Positions 35,790 through 44,028 of a DNA stretch of 64,000 nucleotides are shown in pieces. The notes beneath the pieces were generated by a model. The model did not search any database, was not told where the DNA came from, and saw only the letters and a program-made list of their open reading frames with translations. The position numbers and the translations under genes were made by a program. The stretch's first letter is position 1. Each line of letters opens with the position of its first letter. The stretch is from Ureibacillus acetophenoni (GTDB taxonomy: Bacteria; Bacillota; Bacilli; Bacillales_A; Planococcaceae): contig NZ_OBQC01000013.1 of the NCBI RefSeq assembly GCF_900220965.1, positions 1 to 64,000 on the forward strand, given 5' to 3'.

Positions 35790-36088
35790 TTATTTCCTCA
35801 TTAATGCTACGCGATAAGGGAATAAAGTTCGTTCCATCATTCCCTCTGAAATAGCTGGATCCTCTTCCATGAATTGTTTTGCACTATGCTCGAGAGTCGT
35901 CTTCAAAAATGACAATCCCAAATTGGCATTTATCTTCATTTATAGTACGACCAGCCAAGATGACTTTGCCTTCATCAGTAAATTTCTTTTAACCTTAAAA
36001 AATGACGATTAATAATTTCTTCTTCTTTCTCCGTCCAATTTTCACTTATATAAGGTTTTAACCTTAATTTCTATAAGTATTGTTCCAT
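35790..36088 (-). pseudogene. YciI-like (YCII-related domain) protein, broken by frameshifts
   Basis: Pieces of one protein are found in successive frames on the minus strand: ISENWTEKEEEIINRHF, then TDEGKVILAGRTINEDK and CQFGIVIFEDDS, then EHSAKQFMEEDPAISEG and MMERTLFPYRVALMRK before a TAA at 35790. Together they spell a YCII-related protein of about 97 residues. At least three or four small insertions or deletions break the frame, including near the start (MEQYL-stop). AAGGTAG before the ATG ending at 36088 is kept. The gene is dead unless these are sequencing errors. Confidence 0.8.
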
Positions 36089-36211
36089 TTCTCATCTACC
36101 TTACTTTTGTATATGTACATCATAATTATTAGCTCTAATGAAAATATTCAACAAATATTGGAAAAATCCTTCACCTAATTGATGAATGACTCAACTTGTA
36201 ATTAGAAAATG

Positions 36212-36553
36212 TTACTTTTTATCTTCTTCATTCGCATCGTTTTCTGGATCTTTATTGAACCGTAATTTTGCATATTCCTCGAACTCATAGAGCTCAAATT
36301 GTTGTACAAACTCTTCGATAATTGCTTGAGTTGCTTTTAACTCCCCAACGATAATTGAGTTAATAGATTGTAATTCAGGTGTTGTCAATTGCTTTTTCAA
36401 TATCGATTCTTTCGTTTCCAAATGCTCTAAAAACATAATTGCTCGTTTGCGGCGGAAGGTTTTAGCCCCTTCTGTTTTAACCTCATTATGTTCACTGCGA
36501 CGGCCACGATGTCTTCCTTCATGATGATGTCCCTTATGTTCTTCTCGTCTCAT
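36212..36553 (-). CDS. Small His/Arg-rich N-terminus protein behind a repressor-type promoter
   Basis: A 113-residue protein. It begins with a basic, histidine-rich tail (EEHKGHHHEGRHRGRR) and continues with a helical part (KTFRRKRAIMFLEHL, LQSINSIIVGELKATQ) and an acidic end. From memory, the helical part recalls C-terminal extensions of some PadR-type regulators, but there is no winged helix here, so function is unassigned. GGAGGG precedes the ATG ending at 36553. The promoter holds two GTATAC-N4-GTATAC elements. Confidence 0.6.
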   Translation of the reverse strand: MRREEHKGHHHEGRHRGRRSEHNEVKTEGAKTFRRKRAIMFLEHLETKESILKKQLTTPELQSINSIIVGELKATQAIIEEFVQQFELYEFEEYAKLRFNKDPENDANEEDKK

Positions 36554-36570
36554 CAAGAACCCTCCATGTC

Positions 36571-36630
36571 GTATACAAGCGTATACATTCAATTTATTCC
36601 AGTGTATACGTTCGTATACTTTCTAGTCAA
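36571..36630 (-). promoter_or_regulatory. Promoter with two paired GTATAC operators
   Basis: TTGACT (36625-36630) and TATACA (36603-36608) on the minus strand are 16 bases apart. GTATAC hexamers occur at 36571, 36581, 36604 and 36614, making two GTATAC-N4-GTATAC units 33 bases apart. One unit fills the promoter spacer and the other covers the start of the transcript. This looks like a pair of TetR- or PadR-type repressor sites controlling the gene at 36212. Confidence 0.7.
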
Positions 36631-36660
36631 TATATAATGAAATAACGTGACAATTCATTA

Positions 36661-37052
36661 GATATCTGAGGAATTCTATCCCATAAAATCAAGTTACGAG
36701 ACACTTTATCAGAAATCTCGGGAATTCTGTCCCGTAAAATCAAGTTACGAGACACTTTATCAGAAATCTCGGGAATTCTGTCCCGTAAAATCAAGTTACG
36801 AGACACTTTATCGGAAATCTCGGGAATTCTGTCCCGTAAAATCAAGTTACGAGACACTTTATCAGGAATCTCCGGAATTCTGTCCCGTAAAACCAAGTTA
36901 CGAGACACTTTATCAGAAATCTCGGGAATTCTGTCCCGTAAAATCAAGTTACGAGACACTTTATCAGGATTCTCGGGAATTTTGTCCCGTAAAATCAAGT
37001 TACGAGACTCCTTACTAGGAAACTCAGAAATACCGACACTTAAAATTAAACA
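36661..37052. repeat. Tandem array, exact 51-bp period, seven units
   Basis: ACGAGACAC (or a near variant) recurs at 36696, 36747, 36798, 36849, 36900, 36951 and 37002, always 51 bases apart. Units are about 90% alike in the middle and decay at both ends. Within each unit, TGTCCCGTAA and TTACGAGACA are near-complements around AATCAAG, so each can fold as a hairpin. Because 51 is divisible by three, a long minus-strand frame stays open, but it has no plausible start or ribosome site. Confidence 0.92.
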
Positions 37053-37086
37053 ACGAGCCAAAATATTAAGAATCTTAATAAAAGAC

Positions 37087-37110
37087 AAAAGTCAGAGCAT
37101 TCACGCTCTG
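37087..37110 (-). terminator. Terminator after the PEP-synthase-like gene
   Basis: CAGAGC and GCTCTG close a short GC hairpin followed by ACTTTTG on the minus strand, 8 bases past the stop codon. Confidence 0.65.
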
Positions 37111-37118
37111 CCTTCATT

Positions 37119-39386
37119 TCATTCACTTTCTTTAACTGTAACAATTCCCTTTGTTCCGTCTACAATGACGATATCTCCATTTTTAAGATATGTTAAACAA
37201 CTTCGGACACTCATTACTGCAGGAATCCCGACTTCCCGCGCAGTGACAGCCCCATGGGATAATGGTCCGCCTGATTCAGTGATTAATCCCCTCGCAGAAT
37301 AAAACAATGTCGTCCAAGCAGGATTCGTTGTACGCGTCACCAAAATGCTTCCTTCTTTCACATCTTTAAACTCTTCTACGCTTCGGACAATGCAAACTTC
37401 CCCCTCCACGATTCCTGCACTCCCTGGTACTCCCTTTAAAATACCATCTGTTGATTGGACATCCACTTCGCCTTGTTCGGAATAATTCCAAACAGGGGAA
37501 GTTGTTAAAAGTTTTTGATATGCCTTCCTTTTCCGAATCAAATCCTGCTTATTTACTGCTTTACCATCTAACAATTCAAAAAGTTCATTTTTAGTTAAGA
37601 AAAATAAATCGTACGGATCATCTAAACCGAGTTTATTTCCTAATCGACCTACTGATTTTCGAGCTAATAAATTTACACGAGTCGTTTGGAAATGTTCTTC
37701 ATCATCTAATTCTGTATATGAAATTGCTAGTTTCGCCAGTTTATATAATGCGCTAGAAACTTCGACAGTTGAAACTGAAAGTAACTCTCGTAACGTTTGA
37801 ATACCCGCATCCGAATTATCAGTTTTCATTTGATTCGGAATGACTAAATCCATTAACACTTCTGGTTTTTCTGCCCATGTTGGATAATAATAGTCGAATG
37901 TGAGTTCACGATGACCGTATTTTTCTAGGAATAAAACAAACTTTGGATTCGTTAAACTTCTTTCATTAATGCTTACTAGTTCTGCATTAATATTCGCTGT
38001 ACGAATCGTTGCCAACGATAAAAGATTGTCTAACTTCGCCTTAGCAATCAGTTGATCACCATAAGCGTGCACCAAAGCTTCAAACAACGTTCCAATTAAA
38101 AAACTTTGTGTCATAGAAATTGCGATATTTGGCTTAAAGTAATCGTTTGCCGTATAAAATAATCGCTCGAAATATTGTTTAAAGTTTTCCAGTGAATCTG
38201 TTGCTGATGGCATTCTATGAAGTTCCCCAATTCGTGTTAAATAGAGCGATAAATCATCTTTCCATTGTTTTGCTAAACTCTCTGCCCAAAAGTATTTTTC
38301 ATCTATTAGGACTACATCCTCTAATTTTGTAACTTTGAGAGGACGTTTCATCGCAAGAATTTCTACAGCTGTTTGATTTCCATAGACGAATCCTTCTCTC
38401 ATCGTAAACCATGGTTTTGTTGGAAGATCAATGTTCATTAATTTTAGTGAATACTCTAGTGAACTATTAAACCCTTCTTCAACAAAATCCCATGTTAGTG
38501 GCGTGATCGCATCTGGGAAGCGTTCTGCAGATTCATCTCTTGTAAAGTATGCAGGAATTATTGTTTGAGGTCTTGATTGAAGTAGATAAATTTCATCTTC
38601 ATAAATAGCCCACTCAATATCCTGTGGTGATTCATAATGCTTTTCGATTTGTTTTGCTAGTTTGGCAATTTTCAATACTTCTTCATGAGATAAACTCGCT
38701 TTTTTATCTGCTAAGTTTTCCTTAATACTGCTGTCCTTTGTATCAACAACCCACGTATCCGTTAATGTTTCACCCCCAACAACATTTTCTCCAAGACCAA
38801 AGCTTGCTTCGATTAAAACTCGACTAAACTTCCCACTAATTGGATCTACAGAAAATGCTACACCAGCACTTTCACTCGGAACCATTTTTTGAATAACAAC
38901 TGCCATACTTGCTTCATCTTGCGAGAAACCTCGTTCGTTTCTATACACGACTGCATGCATGTTCCATAAAGAGGCAAAACATTCTTTAATTTTTTCTTCT
39001 AACTGGTCCAAAGAAACATTTAAATAAGTTTCGTGTTGTCCAGCAAATGCGGAACCTTCCAAATCTTCAAATGTAGAAGAAGATCTTACAGCGTATAAAA
39101 ATTCTGGATTGATGTATTTTTTTAATTCGTCAATTAGTTTAGAAGGTAATACTTCGTCCATCACTTTCTTTTGCATGTATTCACACTGTTTCTGTAATTC
39201 CTCTGTATCTACATAAGTAAATGCGATCGGTTTTTCATAATGTTCTTGATAGAAGTTTGCATGAAGAACGATTCCTTCTGGAACGTTAAAGCCACTTTGC
39301 GTTAGCACTTTTAGATTGTGGCCCTTCCCACCATCTTGCTCAATACTTCCTTGCTCATGAAATGTAGAAATATATTTTTTCACCAT
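37119..39386 (-). CDS. PEP synthase / rifampin phosphotransferase-like phosphotransferase
   Basis: A 755-residue protein. The N-terminal PPDK ATP-grasp domain (GGKGHNLKVL near residue 20, AVRSSSTFEDLEGSAFAGQ around 100-118) and the C-terminal swivelling His domain (GGPLSHGAVTARE, His about 711) are intact. A long middle domain resembles the rifampin-binding part of Rph more than the PEP-binding barrel of true PEP synthases, and the protein is shorter than either. It may phosphorylate an antibiotic or other small molecule, using ATP and a phospho-His. AAAGGAG precedes the ATG. It is 27 bases after the acyltransferase gene. Confidence 0.82.
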   Translation of the reverse strand: MVKKYISTFHEQGSIEQDGGKGHNLKVLTQSGFNVPEGIVLHANFYQEHYEKPIAFTYVDTEELQKQCEYMQKKVMDEVLPSKLIDELKKYINPEFLYAVRSSSTFEDLEGSAFAGQHETYLNVSLDQLEEKIKECFASLWNMHAVVYRNERGFSQDEASMAVVIQKMVPSESAGVAFSVDPISGKFSRVLIEASFGLGENVVGGETLTDTWVVDTKDSSIKENLADKKASLSHEEVLKIAKLAKQIEKHYESPQDIEWAIYEDEIYLLQSRPQTIIPAYFTRDESAERFPDAITPLTWDFVEEGFNSSLEYSLKLMNIDLPTKPWFTMREGFVYGNQTAVEILAMKRPLKVTKLEDVVLIDEKYFWAESLAKQWKDDLSLYLTRIGELHRMPSATDSLENFKQYFERLFYTANDYFKPNIAISMTQSFLIGTLFEALVHAYGDQLIAKAKLDNLLSLATIRTANINAELVSINERSLTNPKFVLFLEKYGHRELTFDYYYPTWAEKPEVLMDLVIPNQMKTDNSDAGIQTLRELLSVSTVEVSSALYKLAKLAISYTELDDEEHFQTTRVNLLARKSVGRLGNKLGLDDPYDLFFLTKNELFELLDGKAVNKQDLIRKRKAYQKLLTTSPVWNYSEQGEVDVQSTDGILKGVPGSAGIVEGEVCIVRSVEEFKDVKEGSILVTRTTNPAWTTLFYSARGLITESGGPLSHGAVTAREVGIPAVMSVRSCLTYLKNGDIVIVDGTKGIVTVKESE

Positions 39387-39413
39387 GTTCTCCTTTTGAA
39401 TAATTAATCTATA

Positions 39414-40286
39414 CTAATCTATACCAGCTGCATCTTTCCATTTTCGATAAGTAAAAAAGCCAATAAGGGTAATAAACAAATACCCTACAAGTAGCCAAGG
39501 ATTCCAAATAAAAAAGACAATATAAATCAATAATTGCAAAATAAAAGAAGGTACTCCAGAAAGAATTCTCCATAGTGTAATTACGTTATTATCATCGGCA
39601 AATTTTTTCGCTACAAAATAAGGAATAATTAATGTCAGTAGATTTGTAACAAAAAATAAAAGAACGATAGGGAATAAACTAATCGCTAGCAATCTATTCC
39701 GTTTCGGTAAATTAAATTCATAATGATCGTTGTAAACCCTCTCTAATTGGGCTTTAATTTCTTCTGTCATTTTCTTTTTATCATTTTCAACTAGTGAAAC
39801 TGGTTCTCCAATATGAACAAATACTTTACTTCGAAAGCTCCATCCTTTTTCATAATGAAGTCCAATGGGAATAATTTTTCGTTCACTAAGTGACGAAACA
39901 ACATGGGCAACCCCTTCTCTAATTTCAAGAAGACCTTTTCCTAAATGACTCGTTCCTTCGGGAAACATTAAAACACTCGTACCGTTTTCAATTTCAGGAC
40001 GAATTCTACTTAATTCTTTTTTGTTATGGCGCATTTCTGCCATGTTTTCTGGATAGCGGTAAATTTTAAGTTGTTTTCTGAAAAAGAATTTTGAAAAGCG
40101 TGTTTTTGTTAGATTTTTTCCTATGACTGTAATCATTTTTTGTTTAAATAGCGATAATATAACAAGTCCATCAACTACACCATTTCGATGATTACTCACA
40201 TAAAAAGATGCATTTTCGGGAAATGTTCCTCTTACCGCAATTTTACTAAAATAAATTTTCGCAAGTAGACGGATAAGCATCCTCAT
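39414..40286 (-). CDS. PlsC-like acyltransferase with C-terminal membrane segments
   Basis: A 290-residue 1-acyl-glycerol-3-phosphate acyltransferase family protein. The catalytic HX4D box is NHRNGVVDG, and the FPEGTSH motif binds the phosphate. Three hydrophobic segments at the C terminus (about residues 205-285) go beyond the usual PlsC length. The acceptor could be lysophosphatidate or another lipid. It is co-directional with the PEP-synthase-like gene 27 bases downstream, an unusual pairing. AAAGGA lies 12 bases before the ATG. Confidence 0.82.
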   Translation of the reverse strand: MRMLIRLLAKIYFSKIAVRGTFPENASFYVSNHRNGVVDGLVILSLFKQKMITVIGKNLTKTRFSKFFFRKQLKIYRYPENMAEMRHNKKELSRIRPEIENGTSVLMFPEGTSHLGKGLLEIREGVAHVVSSLSERKIIPIGLHYEKGWSFRSKVFVHIGEPVSLVENDKKKMTEEIKAQLERVYNDHYEFNLPKRNRLLAISLFPIVLLFFVTNLLTLIIPYFVAKKFADDNNVITLWRILSGVPSFILQLLIYIVFFIWNPWLLVGYLFITLIGFFTYRKWKDAAGID

Positions 40287-40388
40287 ATTTCTAGCTCATC
40301 CTTTCTTGTTTAATTTAAAATACCTACATTTAATTCTTATTCTATTAATCAGTTAATAGAATTATAAAGGAAAAATTACCCAGTCAAT

Positions 40389-40856
40389 TTAAATATCCAG
40401 AGACATCTTTCTACTAACTGTTTTCATTTGAAATGATTCATAGAACGAAATTGCCTTTTCATTAAATTCCCAAACATTTAGTTCTAATGATGAAGCACCC
40501 ATATTTTTTGACCATTCAATACATGCTTCAAATAACAATCTGCCAATTCCACGTCTCTGAAATCCACTTTTCACTCCAAAATCATGCATATATGCATAAA
40601 CTCTTGGCGTCATTGACTTAAAAGGTGGAGATTCCACTAGTTCCATTACTGCAAATCCAACAATTTCATCATTTATTTTAGCAATTAATATATCTGAATT
40701 TGGGTCTTCTAATAATTCATTAAAATAAGATTCTGGCATTACTTGTTTAACCTTTCTAAATATATTAGGTAACGCTTCGGCATGTTCATCTTGCCCTTCT
40801 TTTACGATTAGATTGACCGCGGTAAAGTCATGTTTTTGTGCTATTGTTATAATCAT
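40389..40856 (-). CDS. GNAT family N-acetyltransferase
   Basis: A 155-residue GNAT protein. The acetyl-CoA-binding loop is SGFQRRGIGRLLFEA, and the C-terminal ASSLELNVWEFNEKAISFYES is the usual strand and helix. It transfers an acetyl group to an unknown amine, perhaps a protein N terminus, since it resembles RimI-like members. GGGGATG precedes the ATG. It is a single gene. Confidence 0.85.
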   Translation of the reverse strand: MIITIAQKHDFTAVNLIVKEGQDEHAEALPNIFRKVKQVMPESYFNELLEDPNSDILIAKINDEIVGFAVMELVESPPFKSMTPRVYAYMHDFGVKSGFQRRGIGRLLFEACIEWSKNMGASSLELNVWEFNEKAISFYESFQMKTVSRKMSLDI

Positions 40857-40894
40857 TTCGCATCCCCTTCTTAATATAGTGACATTTCTACCGA

Positions 40895-40927
40895 CAAAAA
40901 AGGCATTTCTTTTTCACGGAAATGCCT
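40895..40927 (-). terminator. Terminator after the YdaF-like acetyltransferase
   Basis: AGGCATTTC and GAAATGCCT form a perfect 9-bp stem followed by TTTTTTG on the minus strand. Confidence 0.88.
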
Positions 40928-40949
40928 AATAATTCAAATCGTGTTTTCT

Positions 40950-41492
40950 CTAATTTGTATAATCTACTCTAGTTAACCCAAATACATAATGATCAACATA
41001 CTTATCATAAAGCCACTCTACACTTCGGAGACATCCTTCCTTCTGGAAACCGAGCTTTTGTGGTATCGCTTGACTTTTCTCATTTTCAGTTGCCACACGT
41101 ATTTCTACTCTATTTAACTTTAATTCTTTAAAACAGTAATCTACTACGGCTTTACAGGCATTTGTCATTAAACCGTTCCCTTGGAAGTTCTCCCCTAACC
41201 AATATCCTATGGAAGTCGATTTATTCGCCCAATTGATTGAATGTAGACCAATAACACCAGCTAATTCCCCTTTATACCATATCCCTGCTTGAAAGCCATT
41301 ATTACTAGAAAACTGTTTCATCGTTCCTTCAATGTATTGTTTTGAATCATTTTCATTTTGTGTAAAGTCCACCCACGGTAACCATTCTCTTAAATAAGTT
41401 CTTGATTCATCAGTTAATAAAAAAAGTTCTTCTGCATGTCTAACTTCCAATAATCGCAATTCAGTCTCGTCATTAATTTTATATGTAAACAC
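40950..41492 (-). CDS. RimJ/RimL-type N-acetyltransferase (YdaF-like)
   Basis: A 180-residue GNAT protein. Landmarks are RLLEVRHAEELF, LREWLPWVD, IGYWLGENFQGNGLM (acetyl-CoA loop) and NRVEIRVATENEKSQAIPQKLGF, here named only by their cores. It looks like ribosomal-protein or small-amine acetyltransferases such as B. subtilis YdaF. The frame continues 18 codons upstream to an ATG. The GTG ending at 41492 is chosen because GGAGGGG lies just before it and homologues begin there. Confidence 0.85.
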   Translation of the reverse strand: MFTYKINDETELRLLEVRHAEELFLLTDESRTYLREWLPWVDFTQNENDSKQYIEGTMKQFSSNNGFQAGIWYKGELAGVIGLHSINWANKSTSIGYWLGENFQGNGLMTNACKAVVDYCFKELKLNRVEIRVATENEKSQAIPQKLGFQKEGCLRSVEWLYDKYVDHYVFGLTRVDYTN

Positions 41493-41605
41493 TGTATCCC
41501 CTCCCAATTCGACATTATCTGTATATGATTCTACAAACTTAATCAAAATCCTCGTTTAAATTAAAACTAATAGAAAAAGCCACCAATTCGGCAGCTAGAT
41601 GTGTC

Positions 41606-41643
41606 AAAAAAAAGAGCTCAATACCCCACTGGAATTGCGCTCT
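41606..41643 (-). terminator. Terminator after the prolyl 4-hydroxylase
   Basis: AGAGC-CAAT and ATTG-GCTCT pair around a GC-rich loop, followed by eight T on the minus strand. Confidence 0.8.
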
Positions 41644-41674
41644 TTCATATAAACTTATTGATATCGTTTACTTT

Positions 41675-42325
41675 TTAATTTACTCTTTGTCTTCTCATCC
41701 ATTGTGTGGCAATCCACTTTTCACCTTCTACAACAGGTGCTCCTGCGTGTAGTGTTAATTCGTTCAACAATGGATCATTATAGAAATATTCAAAGTATAC
41801 TGCCATACCCTTTTGAGGACATACAGTTAACCCTAACTTTGGAAATGTCGTTGTTCCGCCTTCTTCCACATCATTTAAGTATAGGACTAGCGTGCTGATG
41901 CGATTGTTCTTCGCTGCTTTACTTGTAGGCGCGAAATAATCGTAATGTGCTTTGTATTCTTGACCAGGTTTATAATTTAATATATGAAGTCCTTCTCCAT
42001 GTTCAGTCGGAATTCCCATTATTGCAGAAACCCTTTTTTCTACCCTAGCCAAGATTTCATTATTGACGTCTGTTAAAAATGCGCCACTACTTGTTCGTAT
42101 ATCACTCACTTCTTTTGTACTTCCGATTTTCGAACGCTGAAGTCGCTCTTTTGACAATTGAATAAGCGCTTCACATTCCTCATCATCTAGTACTGAGCCT
42201 AAAACAACAACTAGCGGTTCTTCAAATCTAGCAATGATATTTATGTCTCTGTCTTCTGTCTTAATTCTGTTACCATTATGGCTAAATATAGTTTGTTCCT
42301 TAACTTGTGCACCTTTAACAACCAT
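41675..42325 (-). CDS. Prolyl 4-hydroxylase (2-oxoglutarate/Fe(II) dioxygenase)
   Basis: A 216-residue P4H-like dioxygenase. The iron triad is visible: His127 and Asp129 (HYD in YKAHYDYF) and His193 (LHAGAPV). Lys203 would bind 2-oxoglutarate. It hydroxylates proline in a peptide or protein using O2. Bacillus homologues act on collagen-like or elongation-factor substrates; the target here is unknown. The ribosome site is weak (GGGG 14 bases upstream), so the start is less sure. Confidence 0.9.
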   Translation of the reverse strand: MVVKGAQVKEQTIFSHNGNRIKTEDRDINIIARFEEPLVVVLGSVLDDEECEALIQLSKERLQRSKIGSTKEVSDIRTSSGAFLTDVNNEILARVEKRVSAIMGIPTEHGEGLHILNYKPGQEYKAHYDYFAPTSKAAKNNRISTLVLYLNDVEEGGTTTFPKLGLTVCPQKGMAVYFEYFYNDPLLNELTLHAGAPVVEGEKWIATQWMRRQRVN

Positions 42326-42556
42326 CTTTCATTCATCAACCCCTATTTCTTATGGAATATTTTTTATAATACTACAAAAAGTGTTTATATACCTTCTTTT
42401 TTTCTTCTAATCAGAAAACTTTTTTTCTTGATTTTTTTAGTAATATCTGTCCACTTGTACCGAAATTCAGAGAGGTATTCCCATCCATATAACCAATTTA
42501 CTTATCTAAATTCTGATAAGTTAGAATTTAAAGCTTTCTACAGATTCCTTGGGTAC

Positions 42557-42588
42557 AAAAAAGCGCAGATCCTTTATGAATCCACGCA
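42557..42588 (-). terminator. Probable terminator after the lipoprotein gene
   Basis: GCG-GAT and ATC-CGC pair with an internal TG/TG mismatch, followed by TTTTTT on the minus strand, just past the stop codon. Confidence 0.6.
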
Positions 42589-42593
42589 ACTGT

Positions 42594-43736
42594 TTAGTAA
42601 AAATCATTTTCATACATGTAAACGTCTACCACATTTCCAAAATAGTTTAATCGTTTCCAAGCTTCAATACGTAACGTTTCATCATCTTCAGAATACATAT
42701 ATTTTTGAAGCGCTTCCGAAGACTCGTCAATCCAATCTAATACAACTTTGTCTCTAGCAAATTCTTTAAGATCTGCCATTCCATCTAACGTTCTTTTTGC
42801 GTCTACCTTTGTTTCAAAGTATTCTGTATAAAAGTTCTTACCATATGATCGAACCAGTGTTATTACTATGCCGAAAAGTTGCTCTTCCGTTGGTTTCACA
42901 GTTTCAAAAGAATGATCAGGTGCTCGGAATAGGGTTTTCGAATCTTTGTAAAATGAATAACCATTTTCATAAAATACAATTCCTGAATAACCCTCAGGTT
43001 CATCTCCTTCCTTTGGGGCCTCTGGTAGCTCATAATTAAGCAATAAGTTGTAAAATTCCTTTTGAGCGTCATCGAACGATATTTGTACAATCGTGTCTAA
43101 AGTGTGTTCATAATCAAAGCAATAAACGTCTTCTTCCTTACAAATAGATGGATCCTTAACAACCGTTAAATCATCTCTCGATTGTAGCTCTGCATTTAAT
43201 TTATCTATATATTCCTGCCTAGCTAACTCGGAAGCTGTATTCCGATTTACATTTAGAAGTATAGCCAAATCATCGATTACGTTATTTAATTCGTACATCA
43301 AATCAATTAAATTTTCTGTATCTTCCTCTTTCTGAATACTATCAGCAAGTAGTGCCATCATGTCTAATTTCTCAACAACATCTGGATTTTTTTCTTGTGC
43401 AGCGTAGTGTCTTGCATGAACCTTTATTTGATAGCCAAAGCCATGTAGATTATGTTTAGCAAAACCATTTACACTGTCATTAGAAATATTTTGAATTTGA
43501 TCTTTTATGCTAAATAAAAACTCACTTATATATATAAAATCAGGTTCTGTAAGAATATGATATTGTCGATCTATTGGTGATACTTCTGGCACTGTAGATG
43601 CCTCTTCAGATTCCACATTTGTTTGGCTTTGATCAACATCATTCCTTTCATTAGGTTGATCAGGTTTGCTAAAAGAACACCCCACAAGAAAAATGGATAA
43701 AACGAATACAGAATATAAAAGTATTAATTTGAACAT
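42594..43736 (-). CDS. Lipoprotein of unknown function
   Basis: A 380-residue protein with a lipoprotein signal: a hydrophobic stretch (LILLYSVFVLSIFLVG) ends in the lipobox LVGC, so Cys20 should be lipidated and the protein held on the outer face of the membrane. A Ser/Asn/Asp/Glu-rich linker (about residues 24-50) leads to a mostly helical, acidic body with a second cysteine pair (CKEEDVYCFD). No known family was recognised. AAGGGA precedes the ATG. Confidence 0.72.
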   Translation of the reverse strand: MFKLILLYSVFVLSIFLVGCSFSKPDQPNERNDVDQSQTNVESEEASTVPEVSPIDRQYHILTEPDFIYISEFLFSIKDQIQNISNDSVNGFAKHNLHGFGYQIKVHARHYAAQEKNPDVVEKLDMMALLADSIQKEEDTENLIDLMYELNNVIDDLAILLNVNRNTASELARQEYIDKLNAELQSRDDLTVVKDPSICKEEDVYCFDYEHTLDTIVQISFDDAQKEFYNLLLNYELPEAPKEGDEPEGYSGIVFYENGYSFYKDSKTLFRAPDHSFETVKPTEEQLFGIVITLVRSYGKNFYTEYFETKVDAKRTLDGMADLKEFARDKVVLDWIDESSEALQKYMYSEDDETLRIEAWKRLNYFGNVVDVYMYENDFY

Positions 43737-43869
43737 AAAATCTAAATCCCTTCTATCAAACTAATTCTTAATTAGTACGAATTGGTCTGGGTTTGGTTTC
43801 AAAATTTTCCAATTTAACAATAAATAGCACTTAAATCACTAGCATGTAGTTGGAGAAATTTAGCTAAAT

Positions 43870-43913
43870 AACGAAAAAAGTGAAATCGCCACTGTGATTC
43901 CACTTTTTTCGTT
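43870..43913. terminator. Bidirectional terminator-like hairpin
   Basis: AACGAAAAAAGTG and CACTTTTTTCGTT are perfect 13-bp arms with further inner pairing (AATC/GATT). It carries T-rich arms on both strands and lies in the 292-base gap between the lipoprotein and the SLC13 transporter; nothing else is seen on its left. Confidence 0.7.
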
Positions 43914-43970
43914 TAATTAGCCGATTACATCTTACCCTTGTAAAGTGCAATAGACTTCTTTAATAGATAG

Positions 43971-44017
43971 AAAAAAAGAAGAACAAACACCGTAAAAGTG
44001 CTGTTCTCCCTCTTCTT
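43971..44017 (-). terminator. Terminator after the SLC13 transporter
   Basis: AAGAA-GAACAGCAC and GTGTTTGTTCTTC pair, followed by a T-run on the minus strand, 11 bases past the stop codon. Confidence 0.8.
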
Positions 44018-44028
44018 ATTCTATAATT

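Noticed and set aside
36627-37088. 153-codon minus-strand frame with a 17-residue repeat (SRNLILRDRIPEI)
   Set aside because: The frame is open only because the 51-bp repeat is a multiple of three. It has no ribosome site and its ends decay with the array, and the related array at 26.8 kb is not coding.
42278-42757. 159-codon plus-strand frame between the hydroxylase and lipoprotein genes
   Set aside because: It overlaps the start of one gene and the end of another on the opposite strand, includes a terminator, and looks like low-complexity translation.
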